Assembly: GCA_965261055.1 (NCBI GenBank)
Contig: OZ253440.1
Span: 248,001-312,000, forward strand
Direction of reading: 5' to 3'
From: G965261055 sp965261055 [NCBI: Fibrobacteria bacterium]
GTDB lineage: Bacteria; Fibrobacterota; Fibrobacteria; UBA11236
DNA: 64,000 bases
Shown here: one piece after another, positions 25,531 through 34,647 of the stretch
Layout: every line of letters starts with the position of its first letter
Position numbering within the stretch: position 1 is the stretch's first letter
Position numbers and translations under genes: made by a program
Notes under the pieces: model-generated
Database searches by the model: none
What the model was told of the DNA's origin: nothing
What the model saw: the letters and a program-made list of their open reading frames with translations, nothing else

Positions 25531-26673
25531 TTAGCGGATTTTAAAGAAGATGAGTAACCCTAGAATAAAAGTAAAACAGGAAATAATGTGAAATCTCCAA
25601 GTAATTTTAGAATTAATACGATCTTTTGTGGAATACTGATTTTTTAATTTAAGTTGAAAGTGATGGTGTAAAGGTGCTTTTAAAAAGAAACGTTTTCCCT
25701 GTTTATCCTTTGATATAAGTTTAGTAAACTTAAACCAAAAAATTTGGATAAAAACAGAGATAGTCTGCAAAAAGAAAATTAACCCAACAATAGGAAAAAA
25801 TAATTCAGCTTTTGTTAAGATAAAAATCATTCCTATAGATCCTCCTAATCCAATACTTCCAGAGTCGCCCATGTAAATGCGAGCTGGAGGTGAGTTATAC
25901 CATAGAAATGCTAGTAGAACACCACAGATAGATGAACAAACAGGAAAAAGTTCATCAACGCCGTAGAGATAAGGAATCAGAAAGTAGTTAGCAAAAATTT
26001 GGTTTCCACTGATATAAGATATGATTCCTAAGAAAAGTGCACAAAATAAAAGAGGAATAGAGGCTAATGAATCAAGTCCATCTGTAAAGTTTGTTCCGTT
26101 TGCAGCTGTAGTAATGATTAAAGACATTAACGGAATAAATGCCCAATTAGGTAGATAAGGAAGTATTTTAGAGCTACTAAAAAAGATTAAATTAATTTCA
26201 CCATTAAGATTTGGGATAAATTTATACGCGAATATAGAGATTAAAATAGATAAAAGAAAATAAAGAAATAGGCGTAGCTTAGCAGAAATGCCATCAGCTT
26301 TTTCTTTCCACTTTTTTTTTGTAATAAGCCCTAAAGCTATTTTTCGTTTATTGATTATCTTAGCGATATCATCTATCCCACCTACAATAAAAAAACTAAG
26401 CATGATAAATAAGATTGAGATAACATAAGGATTTATTTTGGAGAAAGATAGGACTGAGATAATAATGGTTGGAATAAAAGCTATACCGCCTAGGATAGAA
26501 GGGGAATTTGTAGAAAAATCTGAAGTGAAATTATATTTTTTACCTATAAACATTGCCAGTTTTAAAAAAAAAAAAGCAAGGACTCCAGAAAATAAGGTAG
26601 CGGTTCCTGCTCTAAAAAGGCGATCTTGGAAAACAGTGTACCCAGTAAGTTCAAACAAGAAAAATGAAAGCAT
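25531..26673 (-). CDS. mraY: Phospho-N-acetylmuramoyl-pentapeptide transferase
   Basis: A 380-residue membrane enzyme with about ten helices that makes lipid I from UDP-MurNAc-pentapeptide and undecaprenyl phosphate. Catalytic motifs are present: the GGIDD aspartate pair, NGTNFTDGLDSLA, YMGDSGSIGLGG and APLHHHFQ. It is separated from the usual mur-fts (dcw) cluster and sits between the aroKB fusion and the UAP1-like gene on the minus strand. Confidence 0.97.
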   Translation of the reverse strand: MLSFFLFELTGYTVFQDRLFRAGTATLFSGVLAFFFLKLAMFIGKKYNFTSDFSTNSPSILGGIAFIPTIIISVLSFSKINPYVISILFIMLSFFIVGGIDDIAKIINKRKIALGLITKKKWKEKADGISAKLRLFLYFLLSILISIFAYKFIPNLNGEINLIFFSSSKILPYLPNWAFIPLMSLIITTAANGTNFTDGLDSLASIPLLFCALFLGIISYISGNQIFANYFLIPYLYGVDELFPVCSSICGVLLAFLWYNSPPARIYMGDSGSIGLGGSIGMIFILTKAELFFPIVGLIFFLQTISVFIQIFWFKFTKLISKDKQGKRFFLKAPLHHHFQLKLKNQYSTKDRINSKITWRFHIISCFTFILGLLIFFKIR

Positions 26674-26694
26674 AAAAGTTCTACTAAAGTTAGT

Positions 26695-28329
26695 TTATTC
26701 TTTTATAACAATCCAAGCTTGATCAATAATACTTTTTTCAATATTTGTATATTCTTTTACTTTTCCAATACGAGTTGGTAGAATAAAGACTGGTTGTTGA
26801 TTTTTATTTGCTTTTTTATCTAATAAGATAGACTTCCATGCTTTTTTGGGTTCAACTTTAAAAGTTTTTGGCATGTTGTAAAGATCTAAAAGTTGAGTTT
26901 GTGTTACTTCTTCTTCTTTTGTCCAAGATTTTACCAAGGTTGCAACTCTACCAGCAACTCTCATTCCTAAAGCAACAGCCAGACCGTGTGTAATTTGGTT
27001 ATAGCCAGACATCACTTCAATAGCATGGGCAAAGGTATGACCATAATTTAGAATCATTCTTAAATTTTGCTCTTTTTCATCTTGATTCACAATCTCTGCT
27101 TTAATGGCACAACATTTCTGAATCATTTGTTTTAATGTATAAGGTTCTTGATTTAAAATATCTTGAGAATTATTTTTTAAAAAATTAAAAAATGACAGAT
27201 CCCAAATTACTCCATACTTAATAGCTTCCCCAATACCAGCAAGGTATTCATTTTTAGGAAGAGTTTTCAGAAGATTTAAATCGCTAATAACTGCTTGAGG
27301 TTGGTAAAAGCTACCAATTAAATTTTTACCTAAAGGGTGATTTACTCCTGTTTTACCTCCAACGCTACTGTCAACCATAGAAAGTAGGGTTGTTGGAATT
27401 TGTATAAACGGAATTCCTCTTAAATAAATAGAAGCAACAAAGCCAACAATGTCTCCAATAATGCCACCACCTAAAGAGACTAAAGTGCTTTTTCTTGGGA
27501 GTCTGTGTTTAAGAAGCTCTCTAATAATAGTTTGTACGGTATCTAGATTTTTAATAGATTCACTTGCTTCAATTGAGAATACAGGTGCATTTAAAAACTG
27601 GCGACTAACTTTTTGAACGAGTTGGGAATGGTAGTTTTGAAATACAGAGTCTACAATAATAAAATAACGGTTGGGACAAGAATTATTTTGAGCTATTTTT
27701 AGAATTTGTGTTGTTAAAATACTTGTTTGTTCTTCTGTTTTATCAATGTAAATTGGGTAAGAATGATTCTGTACATTTACCATTATTGAAGTAGATTGGT
27801 GTAGTAGTATTTTTTGGAGTAGTAAATTGGCGATATCTAGATGATTACTATTTTCGTCTGTTTTAATAAAGATTTCAGCAGATTGATACTGAGGGAGGCG
27901 CTCTTGCAGTTTTTCTTTAATAAAAGAAAGTTTTTCTTCTGATGGAACTGAGTTGATAAGGGGACGGTTTTTTTTTAGATTGACTCTTTCTAAAATAGTT
28001 TCTGGACTTGCTTTTAAACAAACTAATAAACCATTATTTTTAACGAAACTTTGAAAATTTTTCTGAGTAAGACTTCCTCCACCTAGTGAAATAACACATT
28101 TTTTTTTTAATTTAAATTCTTGAACTGTTTTTAACTCAAGGTTTCTAAAAAATTGTTCACCTTCTGTTTCAAAGATGGTGGCAATACTAGTATGAGTTTG
28201 TTCTCCAATGAGTTTATCTAGATCGTAATGTTTCCAATTTAAAATTTGGGCTAGGATACGACCTATTGATGATTTACCTGTAGCCATAAATCCAGTTAAA
28301 TATATGTTGGCATTAGGTGATTTTAGCAT
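26695..28329 (-). CDS. aroKB: Fused shikimate kinase / 3-dehydroquinate synthase
   Basis: A 544-residue bifunctional enzyme. Residues 1 to about 170 are shikimate kinase: P-loop GFMATGKS at 13-20, the DLDK shikimate-binding aspartates and the second GGGSL glycine motif. From about residue 180 to the end it is 3-dehydroquinate synthase: SLGGGIIGDIVGFVAS, PTTLLSMVDSSVGGKTGVNH and the zinc-site NYGHTFAHAIE. The two activities catalyse steps 2 and 5 of the shikimate pathway. aroE (step 4) is immediately upstream, leaving an 8-base-scale gap, so three non-consecutive steps are encoded together. Confidence 0.95.
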   Translation of the reverse strand: MLKSPNANIYLTGFMATGKSSIGRILAQILNWKHYDLDKLIGEQTHTSIATIFETEGEQFFRNLELKTVQEFKLKKKCVISLGGGSLTQKNFQSFVKNNGLLVCLKASPETILERVNLKKNRPLINSVPSEEKLSFIKEKLQERLPQYQSAEIFIKTDENSNHLDIANLLLQKILLHQSTSIMVNVQNHSYPIYIDKTEEQTSILTTQILKIAQNNSCPNRYFIIVDSVFQNYHSQLVQKVSRQFLNAPVFSIEASESIKNLDTVQTIIRELLKHRLPRKSTLVSLGGGIIGDIVGFVASIYLRGIPFIQIPTTLLSMVDSSVGGKTGVNHPLGKNLIGSFYQPQAVISDLNLLKTLPKNEYLAGIGEAIKYGVIWDLSFFNFLKNNSQDILNQEPYTLKQMIQKCCAIKAEIVNQDEKEQNLRMILNYGHTFAHAIEVMSGYNQITHGLAVALGMRVAGRVATLVKSWTKEEEVTQTQLLDLYNMPKTFKVEPKKAWKSILLDKKANKNQQPVFILPTRIGKVKEYTNIEKSIIDQAWIVIKE

Positions 28330-28336
28330 GGTAATA

Positions 28337-29176
28337 TTATTTTAAAAAGGATTTAATCTGTTTAAATACAGATTCACTATCTACAGAGTTAGTTCCTGTC
28401 CAAATTTTAAAAGAAGCGATTGCTTGATAGACAAGCATTCCTAATCCATTGAGAGTTGTTGCTTTTTTAAATTGTGCATTTTGTAATAGAACGGTAGGGG
28501 ATTCGTAAATTAGATCATAAACACACTGGTATGATTCAATCTGTTGACTTGTTAATGGAGATTGTGTATTACCAGCCATACCTAGAGGAGTGCAATTTAC
28601 AACAATATCAATCTTTTTTTGAACATCGGAGTATTGTTGATAAGAAATAGATTCAAGATTTAAGTATTGTATTTGCTCTGTTGTGCTAGGAGTTCTAGAA
28701 ACTAGAAAAATTTTAGTGCATTGTTGTTGACTAAGAGCTTGTAGAACGGCTTGAGCAACTCCACCTGTCCCGAGTACAGCAACTGTTTTTTGCTGAAATG
28801 AAAAACCTTGTTTTTCAAAGCCCTTAATAAATCCAATACCATCTGTAGACGTTCCATAATATTTTCTCTCGTTCCAGTAAATAGTATTAACTGATTTAAT
28901 TGATTGAGAAAGAGAGGAAAGTTTATCTAAAAACGGAATCACTTTTTTTTTGTAGGGGCTTGTAACATTAAGTCCAACAAAAGGTAAAGTTTTGGTTGCT
29001 TTCAGAACTGTTTCTAGACTATTTTCTTCACATTGAAGTGGGATATAAACTCCATTATCAGATTTAGCATAATCCGTTTGTTGTAGTAAAATATTGTGGA
29101 CAATTGGGGATAGACTATGTTGAATAGGATTTCCCAAGATACCGAATAATTTAGAATAACCTCGAATTGAATGCAT
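28337..29176 (-). CDS. aroE: Shikimate dehydrogenase
   Basis: A 279-residue NADP-dependent enzyme of aromatic amino-acid synthesis. Substrate-binding SLSPIVHN, the catalytic Lys in NVTSPYKKKV, the Rossmann glycine motif GTGGVAQAVL and the NCTPLGM segment are all seen, with GLGMLVYQA near the end. Its start codon overlaps the htpG stop by one base, and the aroKB fusion follows 7 bases downstream. Confidence 0.95.
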   Translation of the reverse strand: MHSIRGYSKLFGILGNPIQHSLSPIVHNILLQQTDYAKSDNGVYIPLQCEENSLETVLKATKTLPFVGLNVTSPYKKKVIPFLDKLSSLSQSIKSVNTIYWNERKYYGTSTDGIGFIKGFEKQGFSFQQKTVAVLGTGGVAQAVLQALSQQQCTKIFLVSRTPSTTEQIQYLNLESISYQQYSDVQKKIDIVVNCTPLGMAGNTQSPLTSQQIESYQCVYDLIYESPTVLLQNAQFKKATTLNGLGMLVYQAIASFKIWTGTNSVDSESVFKQIKSFLK

Positions 29177-31083
29177 TATCTGGAAACTTCTTGTAACATA
29201 TCGTTGATTTTAGTAATAAATTCTGTTGGATTTTGAATATTAGAACCTTCTGCAAGTAATGCTTGATTGATTAAAACTTCACACCACTCTTTAATTTTAG
29301 GTTGTTTTGGATCTTTAGAAAATTGACCTAAAATATTTTGGCAAATAGCATGATCAGGATTAAGTTCTAAAATACGTTTACTTTTAGAGACTTGTTGATT
29401 TGTCATTTTTAAAATACGTTCCATGTTTTGACCCATGTCGGTTTCATCTGCAACAAGGCAACAAGGACTATCTTTTAAACGAGTTGTTGTTCTTACATCT
29501 TTTAAATCTTTGTCAAATTCTGTTTTAATAAATTTTATTAAGTCTTTAAATCTAGTATTACTTTTTTCTTGCTTCTCTTTAGAAACAGAATCATCATCTA
29601 GATTTAAATTACCTTTTGTGATGTTAACAAATTTTTTGTCTTTGTATTCCGTTAGACTTTGTGTAACCCATTCGTCAATAGGGTCTATCATATAAAGAAC
29701 TTCAATGTTTTTAGCTTTAAAAATCTCTAAATGCGGACTGTTGTGTACGGAAGAGTAATTTTCTCCTGAGATAAAATAAATCTCTTTTTGTGTTTTTGGT
29801 ATGTCTTCAATGTATTGAGATAGACTGCGAACGCTATCTAAATTTCCTTTTGAAGAAGGGAAGCGAGCAAGTTCTTTAAGTTCATCTAGAGTCTCCCAGT
29901 TCATGTGGAAGCCTTCTTTTACAACAATTCCAAACTCTTTCCAAAATTTTTGATATTTGTCTGGTTTTTTAGTTGCAATTTTTTTGAGTTCACTTAATAT
30001 TTTTTTAGTAGAAGCTTTTTGGATTTTTGTAAGAGCATCGTTCTTTTGAAGAACTTCTCTGGAAATGTTTAGAGGTAAATCTTCAGAATCGACAATTCCT
30101 TTTACAAACCTAAGATAGCTAGGAAGTAAATCTTTACAGTCGTTCATAATGAAGATTCTCTTAACATAAAGACTTAGACCATTTGTTTTTTCAGGTTGAA
30201 AAAGATCATAAGGAGCTTTTGATGGGATAAACAAAAGAGATGAATACTCTAAAGAACCTTCTACTTTATTATGTATATGTAGAAGAGGATCATCTTGATC
30301 ATTTGATAAGTGCTTATAAAACTCATTATACTCTTCTTTTTTTATTTCGGTTTTACTGCGTCTCCAAATAGGAGGCTTATCGTTTAGAATTGTTTCGAAA
30401 GTTTCTGTTTTTTTATGATCACCTTCTCCAACTTCTTTTTCTTCATCCATGACAATAGGGTGAGGAATGTAGCTATTGTATTTTTTAATAATAGATTGTA
30501 TTTTCCAATTTTGAACGAAATCTTCTTCCTCTTTTTTAAGGAAAAGTTCAATAGTTGTACCTCTTGTTGGTTTGTTTACTTGTTCTAAGGTATAACTACC
30601 TTCTCCTTGGCTACTCCATTGGATAGCGTTGTCGCTACCTAATCTTTTTGTTGTTAAGACAACCTTATCTGCAACCATGAAAATAGAGTAGAAGCCTACA
30701 CCAAATTGACCAATTAATTCGGCTTTGTTTTTGTTTTCTTTTAATTTTTCAAGAAATTCTTTAGTACCAGACTTTGCGATAGTACCAATATTCTTTACCA
30801 GTTCTTCTTGAGACATTCCAACACCGTTATCATGAATGATAAAACGCTTTTTATCTTTATTAAGTTCTATTTTGATGCGAAATTCTTTGTCGTCTCCTAA
30901 AGAGTCAATGTTTTGCAAACTTTCGATGCGAGCTTTATCCAAAGCATCTGAAGCATTTGAAATCAATTCTCGCACAAAAATTTCCTTGTTACTGTATAGA
31001 GAATGAATTACTAAATCAAGAACTTGTTTGACTTCAGCTTGAAATTCCATTTTAGTCTTAGTTGTCTTAGTTTTTGTAGCCAT
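29176..31083 (-). CDS. htpG: Chaperone HtpG (bacterial Hsp90)
   Basis: A 635-residue ATP-driven dimeric chaperone. The N-terminal GHKL ATPase motifs are clear: ISNASDALDKAR, DNGVGM and GQFGVGFYS. The middle domain contains the NISREVLQ signature, and the dimerisation domain forms the C-terminus. The start has AGGAG about ten bases upstream of the ATG. It leads the minus-strand htpG-aroE-aroKB-mraY-UAP1 series. I saw no CIRCE-like inverted repeat in the upstream region. Confidence 0.98.
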   Translation of the reverse strand: MATKTKTTKTKMEFQAEVKQVLDLVIHSLYSNKEIFVRELISNASDALDKARIESLQNIDSLGDDKEFRIKIELNKDKKRFIIHDNGVGMSQEELVKNIGTIAKSGTKEFLEKLKENKNKAELIGQFGVGFYSIFMVADKVVLTTKRLGSDNAIQWSSQGEGSYTLEQVNKPTRGTTIELFLKKEEEDFVQNWKIQSIIKKYNSYIPHPIVMDEEKEVGEGDHKKTETFETILNDKPPIWRRSKTEIKKEEYNEFYKHLSNDQDDPLLHIHNKVEGSLEYSSLLFIPSKAPYDLFQPEKTNGLSLYVKRIFIMNDCKDLLPSYLRFVKGIVDSEDLPLNISREVLQKNDALTKIQKASTKKILSELKKIATKKPDKYQKFWKEFGIVVKEGFHMNWETLDELKELARFPSSKGNLDSVRSLSQYIEDIPKTQKEIYFISGENYSSVHNSPHLEIFKAKNIEVLYMIDPIDEWVTQSLTEYKDKKFVNITKGNLNLDDDSVSKEKQEKSNTRFKDLIKFIKTEFDKDLKDVRTTTRLKDSPCCLVADETDMGQNMERILKMTNQQVSKSKRILELNPDHAICQNILGQFSKDPKQPKIKEWCEVLINQALLAEGSNIQNPTEFITKINDMLQEVSR

Positions 31084-31205
31084 TGTTGTAAACTCCTAGT
31101 AAATGATGAAATAATTGAAAAATATTTTTAAAACATAAAACTTTCTTGAAGTCTGAACAATAATTTTTTTAAAATTATCTTTATTTTTTGTTACATTTTA
31201 CTAGT

Positions 31206-32171
31206 ATGAAATATTCAATTCTTTCTATTCTTGTTTTTCTCCTATTTCTTTCTTGTAAAGGAAATAACGCTTCTTTTGAATCTAACGGATATTGGGAGAA
31301 AGCAACCCTAGAAGATGTTAAGAAGAGTCTTGAAAGTGGAGAATCTCTTTCTAAAAGAGATACGCGAAATTTAACTGCTTTGATGAGAGCTGTATTAAGT
31401 GTTTCTGACACTAATATATTGGCTTATCTTCTTGAAAAAGGTGCTGATCTTCATGAACTTAGGGATCAAAAAAGAAAAGAATCAATTTTGGCTCTTGCTC
31501 TGAGTAAAAATTCAAAATTAGATGTAGTGCGTTTTTTATTGAATCGCGGTGTAGACCCTAATCATAAAACTCCGAATGGTTTAACTCCCTTAATGATTTG
31601 TGTTCGCAACTCAAAGTGTACAATAGAACTTATAGAACTTTTACTTGAAAACGGTGTTAAACTTGAAGCAAGAGATCGTTTTTCAAGAACAGCCTTTTAT
31701 TACGCAGTTTCTTCCAGTCCTAATGTTGAAATAATTCGCTTTTTGAGAAAAAAAGGGGCTAATATTAAAATTGTTGAACGCTATAAAGGTTGGAGTGTCT
31801 TTTTTGCAGCAGTTGTGAGCAAGCGAAATGAACAGTATTTGAAAGAATTAGTAAGCTGGGGTCTGCCTTATAAAAATATTGTTGATATACACGGTGAAAA
31901 TTTAATTGTGGTCGCTATTCGTAGTGGTCATTCTGTTGATTATATACGAATTTTGAAAAACATGGGAATTAGCCCCCATACGAGAACAAAAGAAGGTGTC
32001 AATACACTCATGGTTGCTGTTTCTTTAGAAGATGTTGAACTGGTTAAGCAGTTGATGCAATGGAAAGTTAATTATAAGCTTAGAGATTCTAAAGGGCGTA
32101 GTATTTTAGATTATGCTAGTCCAAAATTTAAAGAAACAAAGCTCTACAAAAAAATAGCTGAGAAGTTATAA
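31206..32171 (+). CDS. Ankyrin-repeat lipoprotein
   Basis: The product has about 321 residues and begins MKYSILSILVFLLFLSCKG, a typical lipoprotein signal with the lipidated Cys in FLSC. I use the ATG at 31206; an in-frame TTG at 31188 would spoil the signal peptide. Eight or so ankyrin-like repeats follow, with recurring patterns such as TALMRAV, LLEKGADLHE, GLTPLMICVR and GVNTLMVAVS. Ankyrins mediate protein binding, so this is probably a scaffold on the periplasmic or outer-membrane face; the partner is unknown. It is divergent from htpG and leads a short run with the DUF975-like and thioredoxin genes. Confidence 0.87.
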   Translation: MKYSILSILVFLLFLSCKGNNASFESNGYWEKATLEDVKKSLESGESLSKRDTRNLTALMRAVLSVSDTNILAYLLEKGADLHELRDQKRKESILALALSKNSKLDVVRFLLNRGVDPNHKTPNGLTPLMICVRNSKCTIELIELLLENGVKLEARDRFSRTAFYYAVSSSPNVEIIRFLRKKGANIKIVERYKGWSVFFAAVVSKRNEQYLKELVSWGLPYKNIVDIHGENLIVVAIRSGHSVDYIRILKNMGISPHTRTKEGVNTLMVAVSLEDVELVKQLMQWKVNYKLRDSKGRSILDYASPKFKETKLYKKIAEKL

Positions 32172-32191
32172 ATTTAAAGGCTTTTATTTTT

Positions 32192-32815
32192 ATGACCTTT
32201 CCTTTCTTTTATATAAAAGAAGCTCATAAAAGCCTTCAATCTTGTTGGCTCATCTCTCTGCTTGCTTATTTTCTTTATTATTTAAGTGGTTATATCACTT
32301 CTTTTTTACAAATTCAAAATATCTTTTTATTGTACTGTACTAATGTATTTGTTTTGGCTTCTTTGTCTATTGGAATTCGAGCTTTTAACTTATCAATTGC
32401 TCAAAATAAGGAGATAGTCGTCTCTCAAATTTTTGATTATATCAAGTATTTTTTTCGATCATTAAGTCTTATACTTGCCGTTTCTGTTTTTTCGTTGGTT
32501 GGTTTTTTCTTTTTGATTATCCCAGGTGTTATTGTCCTTATTAATTATTCTCAAGTGTATTATATTATGGCTCAAAATCCAAATAAAGGGGTTATCACAA
32601 TTATGAATGAAAGTTTAGAAATGATGAAAGGTCACCGAGTAGAATACTTTAAATTATGTTTATTATTTGTTCCAGGGTTTTTGTTAGGTTTAGTTACTTA
32701 TGGTTTTGCCATGTTATTCGTGGGACCTTACTTTGGTGTTTCTACGGCAAAATTTTATTTAGCTAAGTCAGACCTATTTGAAATAGCAAAGGGAAATGAA
32801 AATGCAAAAAATTAG
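32192..32815 (+). CDS. DUF975-like integral membrane protein
   Basis: A 207-residue protein with about five to six membrane segments. The stretch LIIPGVIVLINYSQVYYIMAQNP followed by ESLEMMKGHRVEYFKL resembles the DUF975 family (an SxxMMKG helix after a transmembrane IPGI segment). The function of that family is not established. It starts 20 bases after the ankyrin gene, and its end overlaps the start region of the DsbA-like gene, so the three probably share a transcript. Confidence 0.72.
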   Translation: MTFPFFYIKEAHKSLQSCWLISLLAYFLYYLSGYITSFLQIQNIFLLYCTNVFVLASLSIGIRAFNLSIAQNKEIVVSQIFDYIKYFFRSLSLILAVSVFSLVGFFFLIIPGVIVLINYSQVYYIMAQNPNKGVITIMNESLEMMKGHRVEYFKLCLLFVPGFLLGLVTYGFAMLFVGPYFGVSTAKFYLAKSDLFEIAKGNENAKN

Positions 32816-33512
32816 TTTAATTTTAATTATAGCTTTGTGTGGGTTTGTTATTATGTTGCAACTACAGACTCATAAAAGATTAGATACTTTGGAGAAATTT
32901 GTTTTAGGTTTGAATTCTAAGCTTTTAAAGCAAACACAGAAATTTAAAAAAGGAGAACAAGATTCCTCTGTTTTTCAAGCTTTTCAAGCTAATACAAAAG
33001 TGCAAATTCCGATAGGTAGTTCTTATACGCAAGGCTCTAAACAGGCTTCTTTAACTTTAGTAGAATTTACAGATATTGAATGTATTTATTGTGCACAAGT
33101 ATCGCCAGTCCTTGAAAAACTTGCTAAAGAATTTCCTAATAGATTACGTATAGTTTTTAAGCATTTTCCTTTGAGTTTTCATAAAAAGGCTCGGTCAGCT
33201 CATATTGCTTTGTTAGCTGCGGGAGAACAAAATAGATTTTTTGAGTATCGATACAAGCTAGCAAAATACAGTCGTGAGTTATCTTCTGAAAGGTATTTCA
33301 AAATAGCTCAAGAGCTCGGTTTAGATATAGAAGAGTTTAAAAAAACTATATTAAATGTTCAAGATAAATTAGAAACAATTAACAATGATATTCTATTAGG
33401 TCGTAAAATAGGTGTTCAAGGAACACCAACACTCTTTGCAAACGGAGAGAAGGTTGTAAATCGATCATACAATGCATTAAAACAATTGATATTAAACTCA
33501 TCTAACGAATAG
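32802..33512 (+). CDS. DsbA-like thioredoxin-fold protein (membrane-anchored)
   Basis: About 236 residues, with an N-terminal membrane helix or signal (about 4-20), a linker, then a DsbA-type domain. The redox motif is ECIYCAQ, and the cis-proline loop GVQGTPTLF comes near the end. This is the BdbD/DsbG-like class of periplasmic disulfide oxidoreductases. I prefer the second ATG (32802) because AAAGGG at 32788-32793 is 8 bases from it and only 2 from the ATG at 32796. The start lies inside the preceding gene. No DsbB/VKOR partner is seen in the window. Confidence 0.88.
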   Translation: MQKISLILIIALCGFVIMLQLQTHKRLDTLEKFVLGLNSKLLKQTQKFKKGEQDSSVFQAFQANTKVQIPIGSSYTQGSKQASLTLVEFTDIECIYCAQVSPVLEKLAKEFPNRLRIVFKHFPLSFHKKARSAHIALLAAGEQNRFFEYRYKLAKYSRELSSERYFKIAQELGLDIEEFKKTILNVQDKLETINNDILLGRKIGVQGTPTLFANGEKVVNRSYNALKQLILNSSNE

Positions 33513-33529
33513 ATTTCTTGGTTTAGCTA

Positions 33530-33611
33530 AGCTATAAAAGTTAAAGGAAGTCTCTTGAGGAGCTCAAAGAGAGGGAGTGATGGAAGTCTTTGTAAGCCAT
33601 AAATTATAGCT
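33530..33611. repeat. 8-bp inverted repeat flanking a short hairpin after the thioredoxin gene
   Basis: AGCTATAA at 33530-33537 faces TTATAGCT at 33604-33611. Between them lies a nearly perfect hairpin (TCTCTTGAG...CTCAAAGAGA from about 33551) with no following T-run, so it is not a clean terminator. AGCTATAA occurs again at 34507-34514 beyond the dead transposase. Confidence 0.3.
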
Positions 33612-33639
33612 ATTATGTTATATTGTTTTCGTTATAAAA

Positions 33640-33918
33640 AATTAATTTTACTAGAAAATGTATTCCTTAGAATAGCTTTTAAGAATTCACTACTATTGAT
33701 TATTAGTTTGTCACTATCTTTATTAATATCATATTTGATTATAATTTTTTTATCTTTGTCGCTCCAAATTGTAATGTCTTAATATAAGCATCATTAAATT
33801 CTTTTGAAAATTCTTTGTCATTTTTTATTTCCCCATTGTGGGGGAGGGATTTACGAATATTATAAAATGAAGTGATTTTATTTTCTTGTATATCTGTGAT
33901 TAATATTTTATTTTCCAT
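33640..33918 (-). pseudogene. Frameshifted fragment of an unrecognised protein
   Basis: On the minus strand an ATG at 33918 opens 59 codons to a stop at 33739. The text continues in another frame from about 33770 (IWSDKDKKIIIKYDINKD) to a TAA near 33640. Joined by one frameshift it would give some 90 residues of plausible charged protein sequence. It does not match the C-terminal half of IS1595 transposases, and I do not recognise it. It may be the end of a gene truncated by the IS or a passenger gene. Confidence 0.35.
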
Positions 33919-33929
33919 TCTTTTGATGG

Positions 33930-34495
33930 TTATTTTTGATGTTGACCATTTTTAATTAACCATTCTTTATTACCCTTTTTGTTTTGCTCTAAAGCACCAA
34001 TAATTATTTGTTTTGTAGTTCTACTAGTAGAGTTTCTTAGTATTTTATTATTGTGTTTATTTTTTATTTACTATCGATATATGTTTCACCTAATTCTACT
34101 GTATCATCTAATGAAGGGACATCTTTACCTAAATTTTCTCTTATCCTTTGGAGGCAATACCAAGCTGTTTTTTTTGAGTACAACCTGTTTTATCAGTAAA
34201 CTGAATGCTAGATATTCCTTTACCGCTAGTGTTTTATTAAATACATTGCCAAAAACCAATTTTGTAAACTCAAATTAGACTTTTCAAAAATTGTACCCTT
34301 TAAGATGTTAAAAGTTTTTTTTTAAAAGATGAATATTTATACTTTTGCTTATGGCATTGAGACTTAATCCTGTAAATCTTTTTTGTTGAATTACAAACCA
34401 AACACACCCTTTCACCATCTTTAAAAGTTTGATTTGTTATACTCTTCGTATGATTTTTCTGTGAAAAATTGTTTTAAACATTTAATTATATCCAT
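33930..34495 (-). pseudogene. IS1595-family transposase, multiply frameshifted and truncated
   Basis: Reading the minus strand in successive frames gives the family in order. First come MDIIKCLKQFFTEKSYEEY (ATG at 34495) and a zinc-finger-like VCLVCNSTKK, then KGTIFEKSNLSLQNWFLA, GISSIQFTDKTG, TAWYCLQRIRENLGKDVP and VELGETYIDSK. KNKHNN and TTKQIIIGALEQNKKG end the series. At least five frameshifts or stops interrupt it. The first catalytic Asp of the DDE triad (normally VEVDETYIGGK) is Gly here. The C-terminal catalytic half is missing. The gene is certainly dead; it documents an old insertion. Confidence 0.8.
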
Positions 34496-34647
34496 AAATA
34501 AAATGGAGCTATAAATACCAAACATATCAATAAAATAATTAGAAATATTTTCTATTTTAAAATGTGATTTAGTAACTAAAAGTAAGTAATTTCCTTATTT
34601 TAAATTAATTTCATATTTTTTAACATTAAGTCTAAAATTATACTATA

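Larger units (their letters stand above)
33604..34514 (-). mobile_element. Remnant of an IS1595-family insertion sequence (boundaries uncertain)
   Basis: The span contains a decayed minus-strand transposase and is bracketed by TTATAGCT (33604-33611) and AGCTATAA (34507-34514). That 8-bp inverted pair might be what remains of terminal repeats, but it is short and could be chance. The roughly 900-base length is in the usual range for the family. No target-site duplication was found by eye. The stretch from 34515 to 34640 shows nothing recognisable. Confidence 0.4.

Noticed and set aside
31188-31205. TTG start for the ankyrin lipoprotein
   Set aside because: It would add six residues in front of a perfect lipoprotein signal that begins at ATG 31206.
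33551-33573. Intrinsic terminator after the DsbA-like gene
   Set aside because: The hairpin is present but has a bulge and is followed by GGGAGTGATGG, not a run of T.
33979-34278. A 99-codon plus-strand frame in the gene-poor region
   Set aside because: It is antisense to the decayed IS1595 transposase, whose family motifs are read on the minus strand; the plus-strand product is hydrophobic filler with no recognisable feature.
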